The notes: generated by a model not told the origin, from the letters alone. Positions 1 to 10,295 are shown, counted from the first letter of the stretch. The stretch is 64,000 nucleotides of DNA from Streptomyces sp. PR69 (GCF_026420845.1 NZ_JAOWCB010000027.1:21240-85239), one strand, 5' to 3'. Program-made: numbers and translations.

Positions 1-185
1 GCGTCGGCGTCGGCGGGAAGGTCGTGAGCGCGGGCGGCCGGGTCCTGTCGGTCACGGCGACCGGCGCCGACCTGGCGCAGGCCAGGGAGCGGGCCTACCA
101 GGCGGTGGCGCGCATCCGGCTGGACGGTTCGCAGCACCGTACGGACATCGCACGCGAGGCCGCGGAGAACGCCACTCAGGGCTGA
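1..185 (+). CDS. purD: PurD C-terminus (phosphoribosylamine-glycine ligase), partial
   Basis: Only the last 60 codons are inside the window; the gene begins upstream of base 1. PurD joins glycine to 5-phosphoribosylamine with ATP, the second step of de novo purine synthesis, in the cytoplasm. The visible tail reads GGRVLSVTATGADLAQARER, then AYQAVARIRLDGSQHRTDIA, which is the typical GARS C-terminal domain (loss of the G..L.V...G signature would have argued against it). The stop is TGA at 183-185. Other purine genes (purC, purSQL, purF, purM) follow on the same strand, which supports the call. Confidence 0.93.
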   Translation, partial: VGVGGKVVSAGGRVLSVTATGADLAQARERAYQAVARIRLDGSQHRTDIAREAAENATQG

Positions 186-312
186 ACGGCCGACGTCAGC
201 ACCTTTGCCCAAAGCCATTCCATCGAGTGAGTGCTAAGCCATCCGGATGACGCTCGGCGGCACCCCAACTAGTGTGCGGCGCAGGCGTTCCGGCGCATTC
301 CGGCACTTGGCC

Positions 313-334
313 CACTGACATTGCGATGTCAGTG
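313..334. promoter_or_regulatory. 9-bp inverted repeat upstream of the 397 gene
   Basis: The arms CACTGACAT and ATGTCAGTG are perfectly complementary and separated by TGCG. The element sits 62 bp before the ATG at 397, in the 210-bp gap after purD. It may be an operator or a hairpin; no T tract follows, so an intrinsic terminator for purD is less likely. A related half-site (CCCACTGACA) recurs at about 49699, upstream of the lhgO-like gene. Confidence 0.4.
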
Positions 335-396
335 ACGGATGCCACAGTGGGGGAGTGAGCAAAGCCGTCGCAGGGCAGAGGGGGTGACGTCCGGCC

Positions 397-2466
397 ATGT
401 CCGTTTCCGGTTCCGGCTCTGGTTCAGGTCCAGATTCGGGTTCTGCATTCGTCTTCGGTGAGTCGGTGGGCGCGCAGGGCGCGCGCTCCCGGGCCCTCGC
501 CGTGCTGCGCGTCCGCAGCAGGGCGCTGGCCGTGGCGCTGCTGCCCACGGCCGCCGCCGTCGTGCTGCTCGCGGGCGGCCCCACCGGGCATATGACGGGT
601 CCGGGCTGGGATGCCGCCCGCTGGGCGGTGTCCGGCTTCGCGGCGGCAGTGCTGCTGGTGGCGGCCGCGGTCGCCACCGCGATCGCCCGGGCCACCCCCG
701 CGCTCACCCCCACGGTCGACCTGCCGGAGCGGGCCGCGCCCGATCTGTACCGGCTGGTGCGGGATCTGGCCGACCGGCTCGATGTGCCCGCGCCCTCCGC
801 CCTGGCGGTCACACCAGACTGCGACAGCTGGCTTGAGGACCGCTCCCATCCGTCGCATGCGATACGGGGCAGGCGGCGTCGCCGCGGCTCGGACGAGGCC
901 CCGGTGCTGGTGATCGGTTCGCCCTTCCTGTGGTGGATGAGGGTCGCCGAGCTGCGGGCGGTCCTCGCCCCGGTCGTGGCCGGCACCGGGCCCTCCGCCC
1001 ATCCGGACATAGCCGCGGCGCGGCGCTTCGTCCGGGGCCTGGACGCCGCGGTGGGCGACGCGGCCCGCGACGGCGGTCCCGCCGGGCAGTGGGCCACCGG
1101 CCCTGGCCGAGGGGGCGGCGGCCAGGACGACCGGCCGTCGCGTCTCATGCCCCGTCTCATGCCGCGGCTCATACGGCGTCGGCTGATACGGCCGATACGC
1201 GCGACGGCGCTCCGCTTCGTCGGCTGGACGGCCCGCGGGATGCTCCGCAGCTGCCGGGAGCACGCGGCGGAGATGGAGCGAGGCGTCGCGGCCGCGGCCT
1301 CCGAGCGTGCACAGGCTGTGGATTACGGCCTGCGGATCGTCGCCCAGGAGCAGGTCGGTCTCGCCTACGCGGGCTGGGACAGGCTGCTGACCAGAGTGGC
1401 GCTGCCCGCCTGGCGGATGGGCCGCTGGCCTTCCCGCCTGGACGCGGGGGTGGTGTCCGCGCTGACGGAGCTGTCCCGGCGCGACCGGCTCGCCGAGGGC
1501 TTCGCCTCCCGGCTGGGCGAACGGCCCGCGTGCGATCTGCTTGAGGAGCCCGGCGCGGTGGACGAGGCCGCCTCGCTGCTCGCGGCCCGCCTCTTCCACG
1601 GAGGCCCGGCCGAGGCGGGTCCCGACTGGTCGCCGGTGGACTGGGAGCAGTATCCGGAGGAGGTCGTGGACCGCAAATGGCGTACGGAGGCGGCCAGGCT
1701 GCACCGGGTGCTCGACGAGATGGGTGTACCGCCGTCGGCCGGATCCGAGGGGCCGACGCTCGCACGGGTGATGGACCATCTCTCGGCCGCACCGTCGGCC
1801 GCAGCGCAGGCGTCGGCGGCGTCCGGGGTGTCCGGGGCATCCGGGGCATCCGGGGCATCCGCCACGGCAGAAGAGGCGTCCGGCACCTCGGGTGCCTCAG
1901 CTGGCCCGAGTACCTCGGCCGCCCCGAGCGCCTCAGCCGCCCCGGGGGTCGGTGAGGCGGCCGGTGGCGGGGCCGATGAGCGGAGTGAGGCGCTCGCGGC
2001 CGGGATCAGCGCGGAGGTAGCCCGGGAGGAGGCGGCCCGTGACGAAGCCGCCAGGCGTAAGGCGGCTGCCCTGGGCGCGGCCGGATCGCCGCCCGTCCCC
2101 GGGGGCGATTCCGGGATGCCTGGTTCGACCTACACCCCGGTTCCGGCAGGAGGCGCCGCGGGCGAATCGCTCGCCCTGTGGGACGCGGACCCGCTGCCGC
2201 TCTTTCCGCTGCAGCCGCCCCGCAGCGGGCGAGAGTTGCTGGCCGACCATGTCACGGCGATGGTCTGCTGCGCGGCGGTCGACACGGCGGGCGCGGTCCC
2301 GGGCCTCGACTGGCTGGACGGCCCCGCCCTCCTGGTCGGCGGCGAGCGCACGGCTGATCTGAGCAGCACGGTTCTCAGCCTCGTCGAGGACGGCGACGCG
2401 CAGCCGCTGCGGGTCTGGCTCGGCTCTCTGGGCATCCGCCCCGAGAAGCCGGTCCGCCTGGTGTGA
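397..2466 (+). CDS. Membrane protein resembling an M48 peptidase without its HExxH
   Basis: The product is 689 residues. A Gly/Ser-rich N-terminus is followed by two hydrophobic helices (about residues 44-63 and 76-97), then a soluble domain. The stretch from about residue 108 (DLPERAAPDLYRLVRDLADR, a reference to laws governing protease S1-like linkers of M48 proteins) through VLVIGSPFLWW to ELRAVLAPVVAG (about 185-196) is laid out like the HtpX/M48 core, where the last segment would normally read ELxAVLAHExxH. Here APVVA replaces the zinc-binding motif. Residues about 460-570 are an Ala/Ser/Gly-rich low-complexity linker and the last 80 residues form another folded segment. The ATG at 397 is preceded by GAGGGGGTGA. 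The M48 relation is my inference from motif layout; catalytic activity is not expected. Confidence 0.75.
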   Translation: MSVSGSGSGSGPDSGSAFVFGESVGAQGARSRALAVLRVRSRALAVALLPTAAAVVLLAGGPTGHMTGPGWDAARWAVSGFAAAVLLVAAAVATAIARATPALTPTVDLPERAAPDLYRLVRDLADRLDVPAPSALAVTPDCDSWLEDRSHPSHAIRGRRRRRGSDEAPVLVIGSPFLWWMRVAELRAVLAPVVAGTGPSAHPDIAAARRFVRGLDAAVGDAARDGGPAGQWATGPGRGGGGQDDRPSRLMPRLMPRLIRRRLIRPIRATALRFVGWTARGMLRSCREHAAEMERGVAAAASERAQAVDYGLRIVAQEQVGLAYAGWDRLLTRVALPAWRMGRWPSRLDAGVVSALTELSRRDRLAEGFASRLGERPACDLLEEPGAVDEAASLLAARLFHGGPAEAGPDWSPVDWEQYPEEVVDRKWRTEAARLHRVLDEMGVPPSAGSEGPTLARVMDHLSAAPSAAAQASAASGVSGASGASGASATAEEASGTSGASAGPSTSAAPSASAAPGVGEAAGGGADERSEALAAGISAEVAREEAARDEAARRKAAALGAAGSPPVPGGDSGMPGSTYTPVPAGGAAGESLALWDADPLPLFPLQPPRSGRELLADHVTAMVCCAAVDTAGAVPGLDWLDGPALLVGGERTADLSSTVLSLVEDGDAQPLRVWLGSLGIRPEKPVRLV

Positions 2467-2595
2467 TCGACGATCCGGCCGGCGGCCTGATGAGCGGCCC
2501 GATGGGCGGCCTGATCGGCTGCCACACGGGCGGCCTGATGGGCGGCCGACCACCGCCTGATCGAAGCCCGGCCGACAGGCCGGAATGATTCGTTC

Positions 2596-2645
2596 CGTTC
2601 AAAGCCATTTACAGCCGTTCATATCTATTCATATCCGTTCACAAC
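2596..2645. repeat. Five tandem 10-bp AT-rich repeats
   Basis: Five contiguous 10-bp units follow the pattern YRTTYANANC; examples are CGTTCATATC and CGTTCACAAC. The period equals one helical turn, so the same face of DNA is presented five times. The block is AT-rich within a GC-rich 290-bp gap (2467-2756) and ends 111 bp before the ATG at 2757. It may be a cooperative regulator-binding array or an upstream promoter element. The first half of the gap (2467-2560) has imperfect GGCGGCCTGAT repeats. Confidence 0.7.
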
Positions 2646-2756
2646 AAGCGGTGACGGGTCGCATGCGTCATGTGATGTGCTGGGCATCGCGTGTCGGTCG
2701 GAGGAAGCCGGCGCGGGACAGCCGTAGACCCGGGGAGCCGAGGGAGGGCGTGCAGC

Positions 2757-4217
2757 ATGGGGGCGGAGCAGATCCGGCGATGGGAATCGGGAGCCCTCGC
2801 CCATGCCGTCACGGACCCCTTCGGCCAGGGCCCGCTGCCCTGGCTGCGCGGCGGCGAGCACTACTTCGACGACACCGGCCAGGTCGTTCCCTGGTACGCG
2901 GACCCGGCCTTGGCGAAGGGCGGAGCAGGCGGCCCCCGGGCCGCCGACGATGTGCGCCGCCAGATCAAGGGCTTCACCTCGACCGGCGCGGCGGCGCCCG
3001 GGGAGTCCCTCGACTTCCACATCACGGTCGACCCGCCCCAGCAGTTCTCCGTGGACGTCTACCGCATCGGGCATTACGCGGGAGACGGCGCGGCCAAGAT
3101 CAGCACGAGCCCCCGGCTGTCCGGCATCGTCCAGCCGCCGCCCCTGACGGCCGATCGCACGGTCTCCTGCCACCACTGGTGGCTCTCCTGGCGGCTGCAG
3201 ATTCCGTCGTACTGGTCGGTGGGGGCCTATGTCGCCGTGCTCACCACGGCGGACGGCTACCGCTCCCATGTCCCCTTCACGGTTCGCGACGACCGCCCCG
3301 CCGATCTTCTTCTGCTGCTGCCCGACATCACCTGGCAGGCGTACAACCTCTATCCCGAGGACGGCCGCACCGGAGCGAGCCTGTATCACGCCTGGGACGA
3401 GCAGGGCCGGCTGCTCGGCGAGGAGGACGCGGCCACCACCGTTTCCTTCGACCGCCCCTACGCGGGCGCGGGGCTGCCGCTGCATGTGGGCCATGCCTAC
3501 GACTTCATTCGCTGGGCCGAGCGCTACGGCTACGACCTCGCCTACGCCGACGCCCGCGATCTGCACGCCGGCCGCATCGACCCCGCCCGCTACCGCGGAC
3601 TGGTCTTCCCGGGCCATGACGAGTACTGGTCGGTCCCGATGCGCCGCACGGTCGAGTCCGCCCGCGACGGCGGCACCTCGCTCGTCTTCCTCTCCGCGAA
3701 CACGATGTACTGGCGGATCGAACTGGGCGACTCCCCCTCCGGGGTGCCCGACCGGCTCCTGACCTGCCGAAAACGCCGCGGGCCCGGCAAACCGGCGCTC
3801 TGGCGTGAGATCGACCGCCCCGAGCAGCAGCTGCTGGGCATCCAGTACGCGGGGCGGGTGCCCGAGCCCGCCCCGCTGATCGTGCGGAACGCCGGACACT
3901 GGCTGTGGGAGGCCACCGGAGCGGGCGAGGGCGATGAGCTTCCGGGGCTGGTGGCGGGCGAGGCGGACCGCTATTTCCCGCGTACCGCACTGCCCGAGCA
4001 CCAGGGCAGGATTCTGCTGGCGCACTCTCCGTACAGGGACGGCGAGGGGGCCGTCCGCCATCAGGAGACCTCCGTGTACCGCGCCTCTTCCGGCGCTCTG
4101 GTCTTCGCCTCCGGCACCTTCGCCTGGTCGCCCGCGCTGGACCGGCCCGGCCATGTCGACAGCCGTATCCAGCGGGCGACGGCCAATCTCCTCGACCGCA
4201 TCTGCAAGCGGGACTGA
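2757..4217 (+). CDS. N,N-dimethylformamidase beta-subunit-like protein
   Basis: The product is 486 residues and matches the C-terminal domain family named after the large subunit of N,N-dimethylformamidase. Family landmarks include the SVDVYRIGHYAGDGAAKI segment, NLYPEDGRTGASLYHAWD, FPGHDEYWSVPMRRTVESAR and a C-terminal ASGTFAWSPALD. Most actinobacterial members are not shown to be amidases, so substrate and reaction are unknown. I chose ATG 2757 over the ATG-like codon 66 bp upstream because AGGGAGGG lies 7 to 10 bases before it and homologous sequence begins there (MGAEQIRRWESG). No signal peptide is visible. It stands alone between two intergenic gaps, upstream of purC. Confidence 0.8.
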   Translation: MGAEQIRRWESGALAHAVTDPFGQGPLPWLRGGEHYFDDTGQVVPWYADPALAKGGAGGPRAADDVRRQIKGFTSTGAAAPGESLDFHITVDPPQQFSVDVYRIGHYAGDGAAKISTSPRLSGIVQPPPLTADRTVSCHHWWLSWRLQIPSYWSVGAYVAVLTTADGYRSHVPFTVRDDRPADLLLLLPDITWQAYNLYPEDGRTGASLYHAWDEQGRLLGEEDAATTVSFDRPYAGAGLPLHVGHAYDFIRWAERYGYDLAYADARDLHAGRIDPARYRGLVFPGHDEYWSVPMRRTVESARDGGTSLVFLSANTMYWRIELGDSPSGVPDRLLTCRKRRGPGKPALWREIDRPEQQLLGIQYAGRVPEPAPLIVRNAGHWLWEATGAGEGDELPGLVAGEADRYFPRTALPEHQGRILLAHSPYRDGEGAVRHQETSVYRASSGALVFASGTFAWSPALDRPGHVDSRIQRATANLLDRICKRD

Positions 4218-4378
4218 ACGCGCCGGCCCCCGGGCACGCCCGCCCGCGGGCAGACCCCGGCCCGCCCCCGATCCCGAGCGGCACGGCCGTGCGCGCTGCA
4301 TACGAGCCCCCTGGTCAGGCCGATCACCACCGCGTACGGGACAATCGGCTTACTCGTACAGAACCACGGGGAGGAACC

Positions 4379-5281
4379 GTGTCCGGATTTGTCGAAAAGC
4401 CCGAGCCGCAGCAGGTGCCGGGGCTGGTGCATCTGCACACCGGCAAGGTGCGCGACCTCTACCGGAACGAGGCGGGCGATCTGGTGATGGTCGCCAGTGA
4501 CCGCATCTCCGCTTATGACTGGGTCCTGCCGACCGAGATCCCCGACAAGGGCCGGGTGCTGACCCAGCTGTCTCTGTGGTGGTTCGAGCGTCTGGAGGAC
4601 CTCGTCCCCAACCATGTGCTGTCCGCGGATCTGCCGCCCGGCGCCCCCGCCGACTGGGAGGGCCGCACGCTGGTCTGCCGCTCGCTGTCCATGGTCCCGG
4701 TGGAGTGCGTGGCGCGCGGCTATCTGACGGGCTCCGGCCTGGCCGAGTACCGCGAGTCCCGTACGGTCTGCGGACTGGCGCTGCCCGAGGGCCTGAGCGA
4801 CGGCTCCGAGCTGCCCGCCCCGATCTTCACACCCGCCACCAAGGCCGCCGTCGGCGACCACGACGAGAACGTCTCCTACGAGGAGGTGGCGCGGCAGGTC
4901 GGCGCGGAGACCGCCGCGCAGCTGCGGCAGCTGACGCTCGCCGTGTACGGGCGCGCCCGCGACATCGCCCGCGACCGCGGGATCATCCTCGCGGACACCA
5001 AGTTCGAGTTCGGCTTTGACGAGGACGGCCGGCTGGTCATCGCGGACGAGGTGCTCACCCCGGACTCGTCCCGTTTCTGGCCCGCCGACCAGTGGACGCC
5101 GGGGCGTGCCCAGCCGTCGTACGACAAGCAGTACGTACGCGACTGGCTGACCTCGCCCGCTTCCGGCTGGGACCGCAAGAGCGACCAGCCGCCGCCCGGG
5201 ATGCCGGACGAGGTGGTGGCGGCGACCCGCGCCAAGTATCTGGAGGCGTATGAGCTGCTGACCGGAGCGCGCTGGTCGTAG
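4379..5281 (+). CDS. purC: SAICAR synthase (PurC)
   Basis: Phosphoribosylaminoimidazole-succinocarboxamide synthase condenses CAIR with aspartate using ATP, in the IMP pathway. The 300-residue length is normal for the long actinobacterial form. Recognisable segments are HTGKVRDLY near the N-terminus, MVASDRISAYD, SMVPVECVARGYLTGSG, the IFTPATKA motif, ILADTKFEFG and DEVLTPDSSRFW. The GTG at 4379 is used because GGGGAGGA ends five bases before it; the open frame extends further upstream without homology. A strong hairpin terminator follows at 5362-5391. Confidence 0.96.
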   Translation: MSGFVEKPEPQQVPGLVHLHTGKVRDLYRNEAGDLVMVASDRISAYDWVLPTEIPDKGRVLTQLSLWWFERLEDLVPNHVLSADLPPGAPADWEGRTLVCRSLSMVPVECVARGYLTGSGLAEYRESRTVCGLALPEGLSDGSELPAPIFTPATKAAVGDHDENVSYEEVARQVGAETAAQLRQLTLAVYGRARDIARDRGIILADTKFEFGFDEDGRLVIADEVLTPDSSRFWPADQWTPGRAQPSYDKQYVRDWLTSPASGWDRKSDQPPPGMPDEVVAATRAKYLEAYELLTGARWS

Positions 5282-5313
5282 CAGCCGCCGGACAGCAGGA
5301 AGCAGGGCGGCAG

Positions 5314-5358
5314 GAAGCGGAACAGCACAAAGCGGAACAGCACAAAGCGGAACAGCAC
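5314..5358. repeat. Three tandem 15-bp repeats after purC
   Basis: Three contiguous copies of (G/A)AAGCGGAACAGCAC lie between the purC stop and its terminator. The second and third copies are identical and the first differs at one base. They would be in the purC 3' untranslated region. Confidence 0.8.
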
Positions 5359-5361
5359 GAA

Positions 5362-5391
5362 GAAGCCCCCGGCCATCCGGCCGGGGGCTTC
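5362..5391. terminator. Bidirectional terminator between purC and tRNA-Gly
   Basis: A 13-bp perfect stem starting GAAGCCCCCGGCC closes a four-base ATCC loop and is followed by TTT on the plus strand. It serves purC (plus) and lies directly downstream of the minus-strand tRNA-Gly gene. Confidence 0.85.
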
Positions 5392-5399
5392 TTTCACGG

Positions 5400-5472
5400 A
5401 GCGGACGACGAGATTCGAACTCGCGACCCTCACCTTGGCAAGGTGATGCTCTACCAACTGAGCCACGTCCGC
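5400..5472 (-). tRNA. tRNA-Gly(GCC)
   Basis: The 73-nt minus-strand cloverleaf has a 7-bp acceptor stem GCGGACG/CGTCCGC, a D loop AGTTGGTAGA, anticodon GCC in TTGCCAA and a T arm with GTTCGAATC. It decodes GGC (and GGU). CCA is not encoded. It is identical to the gene at 5883-5955. Confidence 0.97.
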
Positions 5473-5882
5473 ATGCGCCGTAGCGCGGAGACCACTATAC
5501 CCAACCTCGCTCCCGAGCGGGACGCATCGCGGCATGCCGACTCGCGGCGGCGGGTGCAGCACCGTTGCCGCCCGCTTCCCCGACATGAACAGGCCGCTCG
5601 GCGATCTCTGTGATCGGGCGTATCCCGCGGAGATCGCGCCGGTGGTCCAACTCCTGCTCCACAGAGCGGTTTCCGCCGGGCGCGGCGGGGACGGGCGCTG
5701 GCGACGCGGGTGCGCAGGAGGTGACCGGGGCCGCCACGGCCGGTGACGATCAGGGAGTGACACCGGCTGACACCGGGCGGCCCGGCGCCACGGCGATGTG
5801 GCGACTGTCACAGCCGACAGCCGACAGTCGCCGGAGAAACGACAGAGGCCCCGGTCGGATGACCGGGGCCTCTGCCTCGCTG
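5473..5882. other. Gene-free spacer between two tRNA-Gly genes
   Basis: This 410-bp stretch has short open frames on both strands but none with a ribosome-binding site, a recognisable protein or consistent third-position GC bias. Its right end carries the terminator at 5843-5874. I see nothing else supportable in it. Confidence 0.6.
5843..5874 (-). terminator. Terminator of the second tRNA-Gly gene
   Basis: A 14-bp perfect stem with arm CAGAGGCCCCGGTC and a four-base loop lies 8 bases beyond the 3' end of the minus-strand tRNA gene at 5883. Read on the minus strand it is followed by TCGTTTC. Confidence 0.8.
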
Positions 5883-5955
5883 AGCGGACGACGAGATTCG
5901 AACTCGCGACCCTCACCTTGGCAAGGTGATGCTCTACCAACTGAGCCACGTCCGC
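5883..5955 (-). tRNA. tRNA-Gly(GCC), second copy
   Basis: This is an exact copy of the 73-nt tRNA-Gly(GCC) at 5400-5472, including the T discriminator base. The flanking sequences differ, so the copies were not duplicated very recently as a large unit. Confidence 0.97.
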
Positions 5956-6043
5956 ATTGCTGCCGCTCGGCTCTCACCGGGCGGTGCGTCCGCCACTATA
6001 CCTGATCCACCGGCCAGGCCGGAAACCGGTAAAGCGACGGCAG

Positions 6044-6115
6044 AGCGGGTGACAGGAATTGCACACTGCGCCTTCCCCCTGGAAGGGGGATGTTCTACTA
6101 CTGAACTACACCCGC
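6044..6115 (-). tRNA. tRNA-Gly(TCC)
   Basis: The 72-nt minus-strand cloverleaf has acceptor stem GCGGGTG/CACCCGC, D arm AGTTCAGTAGTAGAAC, anticodon TCC in CTTCCAG and T loop GTGCAATTC. It decodes GGA, a rare glycine codon in this GC-rich genome. With the two GCC copies it forms a glycine tRNA cluster next to the lsr2-like gene. Confidence 0.96.
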
Positions 6116-6237
6116 ACGCTGCGCTGGGCTGCGGCCTTTCGGCCTCGCCCCTCGGCGTGCTCCAGACTTTAGCCGATCAACGGGGGTGCTGTGCAACTCC
6201 GCGCCCCGGGAGGCGGTCCGGGGCGCCCGACGGTGTC

Positions 6238-6573
6238 TCAACTCGCCTTGCGGAACGCTTCGTAGACATGCTTGGGGATGCGTCCCCGCGCGGGGACGTC
6301 CATCTTGTTGGCCTGCGCCCAGGCGCGGACCGCCGCCGGCGCCGGCTCAAGGGAGGTGTGCCGGTAGTCGGTGCGGCGCTTGCCGCGCTTCGACGCCTTC
6401 GACTGCTTTCGGGCCGCGGCCACGTACGGCGCCAGGGCCTTGCGCAGTTTCTTTGCATTGGCGGGATTGAGGTCGATCTCGTATGACTTCCCGTCCAGAG
6501 CGAAGGAGACCGTTTCCGCCGCTTCTCCGCCGTCGATGTCGTCGGAGAGCACAACCACTACTCGCTGAACCAC
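6238..6573 (-). CDS. lsrL: Lsr2-family nucleoid protein (LsrL-like paralogue)
   Basis: The product is 111 residues. Lsr2 proteins are actinobacterial xenogeneic silencers that bridge AT-rich DNA. The N-terminal dimerisation domain (VVVVLSDDIDGGEAAETVSF, then ALDGKSYEIDLNPANAKKLR) is followed by a basic linker rich in Lys/Arg and a C-terminal DNA-binding domain with the AT-hook-like RGR at residues 96-98 inside VPARGRIPKHVYEAF. Streptomyces carry two paralogues; the position beside purSQL fits the second one, called LsrL in S. coelicolor (recall). The start is GTG at 6573 with AAAGGA nine bases upstream. It is divergent from purS over a 299-bp gap. Confidence 0.9.
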   Translation of the reverse strand: MVQRVVVVLSDDIDGGEAAETVSFALDGKSYEIDLNPANAKKLRKALAPYVAAARKQSKASKRGKRRTDYRHTSLEPAPAAVRAWAQANKMDVPARGRIPKHVYEAFRKAS

Positions 6574-6800
6574 GGATATCGGTCCTTTCTGGCGGCACCG
6601 TCGTCGTCAACCTGCTGACATGCGGCGATACCGGCTTTCCGGCTGGTTGCGGCGCAATGCCGAGGGCAATGCCGCTTTCCTCTGCTTTCCTTTGTACAGC
6701 CAAGGGTCTCACAATGTGAAGCCGGGCCAATTGCCTGCGCGTGTCCGCCGCAATGTCCCCCCGGATATTTACCTGGATTTTCACCGGGTGTGCTTGAGAT

Positions 6801-6816
6801 ATCTACTCGCGTAGAT
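6801..6816. promoter_or_regulatory. Candidate operator upstream of purSQL
   Basis: The inverted repeat ATCTACTCGCGTAGAT has perfect 6-bp arms around TCGC. It sits 57 bp before the purS start and 228 bp before the lsr2-like start, in the AT-richest part of the divergent promoter region. A weak -10-like TACGCT follows at 6829. A purine-responsive or other regulator site is possible; the regulator is unknown. Confidence 0.4.
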
Positions 6817-6872
6817 TTTCCGGGCGGGTACGCTGAGGGAACCGCCCACGCAACACACCACCGGGAGTGCCA

Positions 6873-7151
6873 GTGGCACGCGTCGTAGTCGACGTCATGC
6901 TCAAGCCGGAGATCCTCGACCCGCAGGGACAGGCGGTGCAGCGCGCACTGCCCCGTCTCGGCTTCGAGGGGATCGCCGACGTACGTCAGGGAAAGCGCTT
7001 CGAGCTGGAGGTGGAGGGACCGGTCGACGAGGCCGCCCTCGCCCGCATCCATGAGATGGCCGAAACGTTCCTCGCCAACACCGTCATCGAGGACTTCGTT
7101 GTGAAGGTGGAGTCCGAGGCCGCGCCCGAGTCCGCGAAGGCGGAGTCGTGA
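6873..7151 (+). CDS. purS: FGAM synthase subunit PurS
   Basis: PurS is the small structural subunit of the three-part formylglycinamidine synthase (PurS-PurQ-PurL), where it bridges the glutaminase and synthetase subunits. The 92-residue protein reads ARVVVDVMLKPEILDPQGQA with the conserved GFxGxxxVRQGKRFELEV core. GTG 6873 is preferred over GTG 6867 because GGGAG ends five bases before it and the family begins at ARVVVDV. Its TGA overlaps the purQ start by four bases, so the two are probably translationally coupled. Confidence 0.95.
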   Translation: MARVVVDVMLKPEILDPQGQAVQRALPRLGFEGIADVRQGKRFELEVEGPVDEAALARIHEMAETFLANTVIEDFVVKVESEAAPESAKAES

Positions 7152-7837
7152 CCGCCGGGACGCCCCGTATCGGAGTCGTCACTTTTCCCGGCACGCTCGA
7201 CGACCGGGACACGCTGCGCGCCGTGCGGATCGCGGGCGCCGAGCCCGTGCCGCTGTGGCACCGCGACAAGGACCTCAAGCAGGTCGACGCCGTCGTGCTG
7301 CCCGGCGGCTTCTCCTACGGCGACTATCTGCGCGCCGGGGCCATCTCCCGCTTCTCGCCGGTGATGGAGACGGTCATCGACCAGGCCAGGGCCGGAATGC
7401 CGGTCCTCGGCATCTGCAATGGCTTCCAGGTGCTCACCGAGACGCATCTGCTGCCCGGGGCGATGCTGCGGAACAACCATCTGCACTTCATCTGCCGCGA
7501 CCAGAAGCTGCGGGTGGAGACCAGCGAGACGGCCTGGACCTCGGACTACGAGGCAGGCCAGGAGATCTCCATCCCGCTCAAGAACATCGACGGCCGGTAT
7601 GTCGCGGACGAGCGGACCCTGGACGAGCTGGAGGCGGAGGGCCGTGTCGTCTTCCGCTATCTGGACATGAACCCGAACGGCTCGCTGCGGGACATCGCCG
7701 GCATCGCCAATGAGGCGGGCAATGTCGTCGGCCTGATGCCGCACCCCGAGCACGCCGTCGAACCGCTCGTCGGCACAGGCCGCACCGACGGCCTGGGATT
7801 CTTCACGTCGATCCTGAAGAAGCTGGTCAACGCATGA
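7148..7837 (+). CDS. purQ: FGAM synthase glutaminase subunit PurQ
   Basis: PurQ is the class I glutamine amidotransferase that supplies ammonia to PurL. The 229-residue protein has the nucleophile Cys90 in LGICNGFQVL and the catalytic His199 and Glu201 in PHPEHAVE. The oxyanion-loop segment LPGGFSYGDYLRAG is intact. The GTG start overlaps the purS stop as GTGA. PurL begins 85 bases after its stop. Confidence 0.97.
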   Translation: MTAGTPRIGVVTFPGTLDDRDTLRAVRIAGAEPVPLWHRDKDLKQVDAVVLPGGFSYGDYLRAGAISRFSPVMETVIDQARAGMPVLGICNGFQVLTETHLLPGAMLRNNHLHFICRDQKLRVETSETAWTSDYEAGQEISIPLKNIDGRYVADERTLDELEAEGRVVFRYLDMNPNGSLRDIAGIANEAGNVVGLMPHPEHAVEPLVGTGRTDGLGFFTSILKKLVNA

Positions 7838-7922
7838 CCCTCGATGCCGGAACAGCCGAGGGAGCGACTGAGCGCCCCGACCCGCGATCCCAGCACCACC
7901 ACGCGCGAAGGAGCGACCGAGC

Positions 7923-10172
<2,250 letters not shown>

Positions 10173-10186
10173 GCGTTTTCCGTACG

Positions 10187-10221
10187 GAGCCCCTGCCCGC
10201 CGTCCGCGCGGGCAGGGGCTC
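10187..10221 (+). terminator. purL terminator
   Basis: A 14-bp perfect stem with arm GAGCCCCTGCCCGC and a seven-base loop begins 15 bases after the purL stop. Confidence 0.85.
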
Positions 10222-10270
10222 TGTCATGTCCGTCGCCTGTGATTTTCTTGCCCTGACTTCTTGTGCGGGA

Positions 10271-10286
10271 TTACGTAATTACGTAA
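10271..10286. promoter_or_regulatory. Perfect 16-bp palindrome before the ArsR-like gene
   Basis: TTACGTAATTACGTAA is a perfect palindrome and also two head-to-tail copies of TTACGTAA. It ends nine bases before the ATG at 10296, so it overlaps the expected promoter -10 or the leader. This placement suits autorepression by the winged-helix protein encoded immediately downstream. Confidence 0.65.
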
Positions 10287-10295
10287 GGTTGGGGC

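Noticed and set aside
313..334. Intrinsic terminator for purD
   Set aside because: The stem is only 9 bp, AT-rich, 128 bases past the stop and not followed by a T tract. An operator or chance repeat is as likely.
5473..5882. Small protein genes in the tRNA-Gly spacer
   Set aside because: The open frames have no ribosome-binding site, no family and overlap the terminator or tRNA genes.
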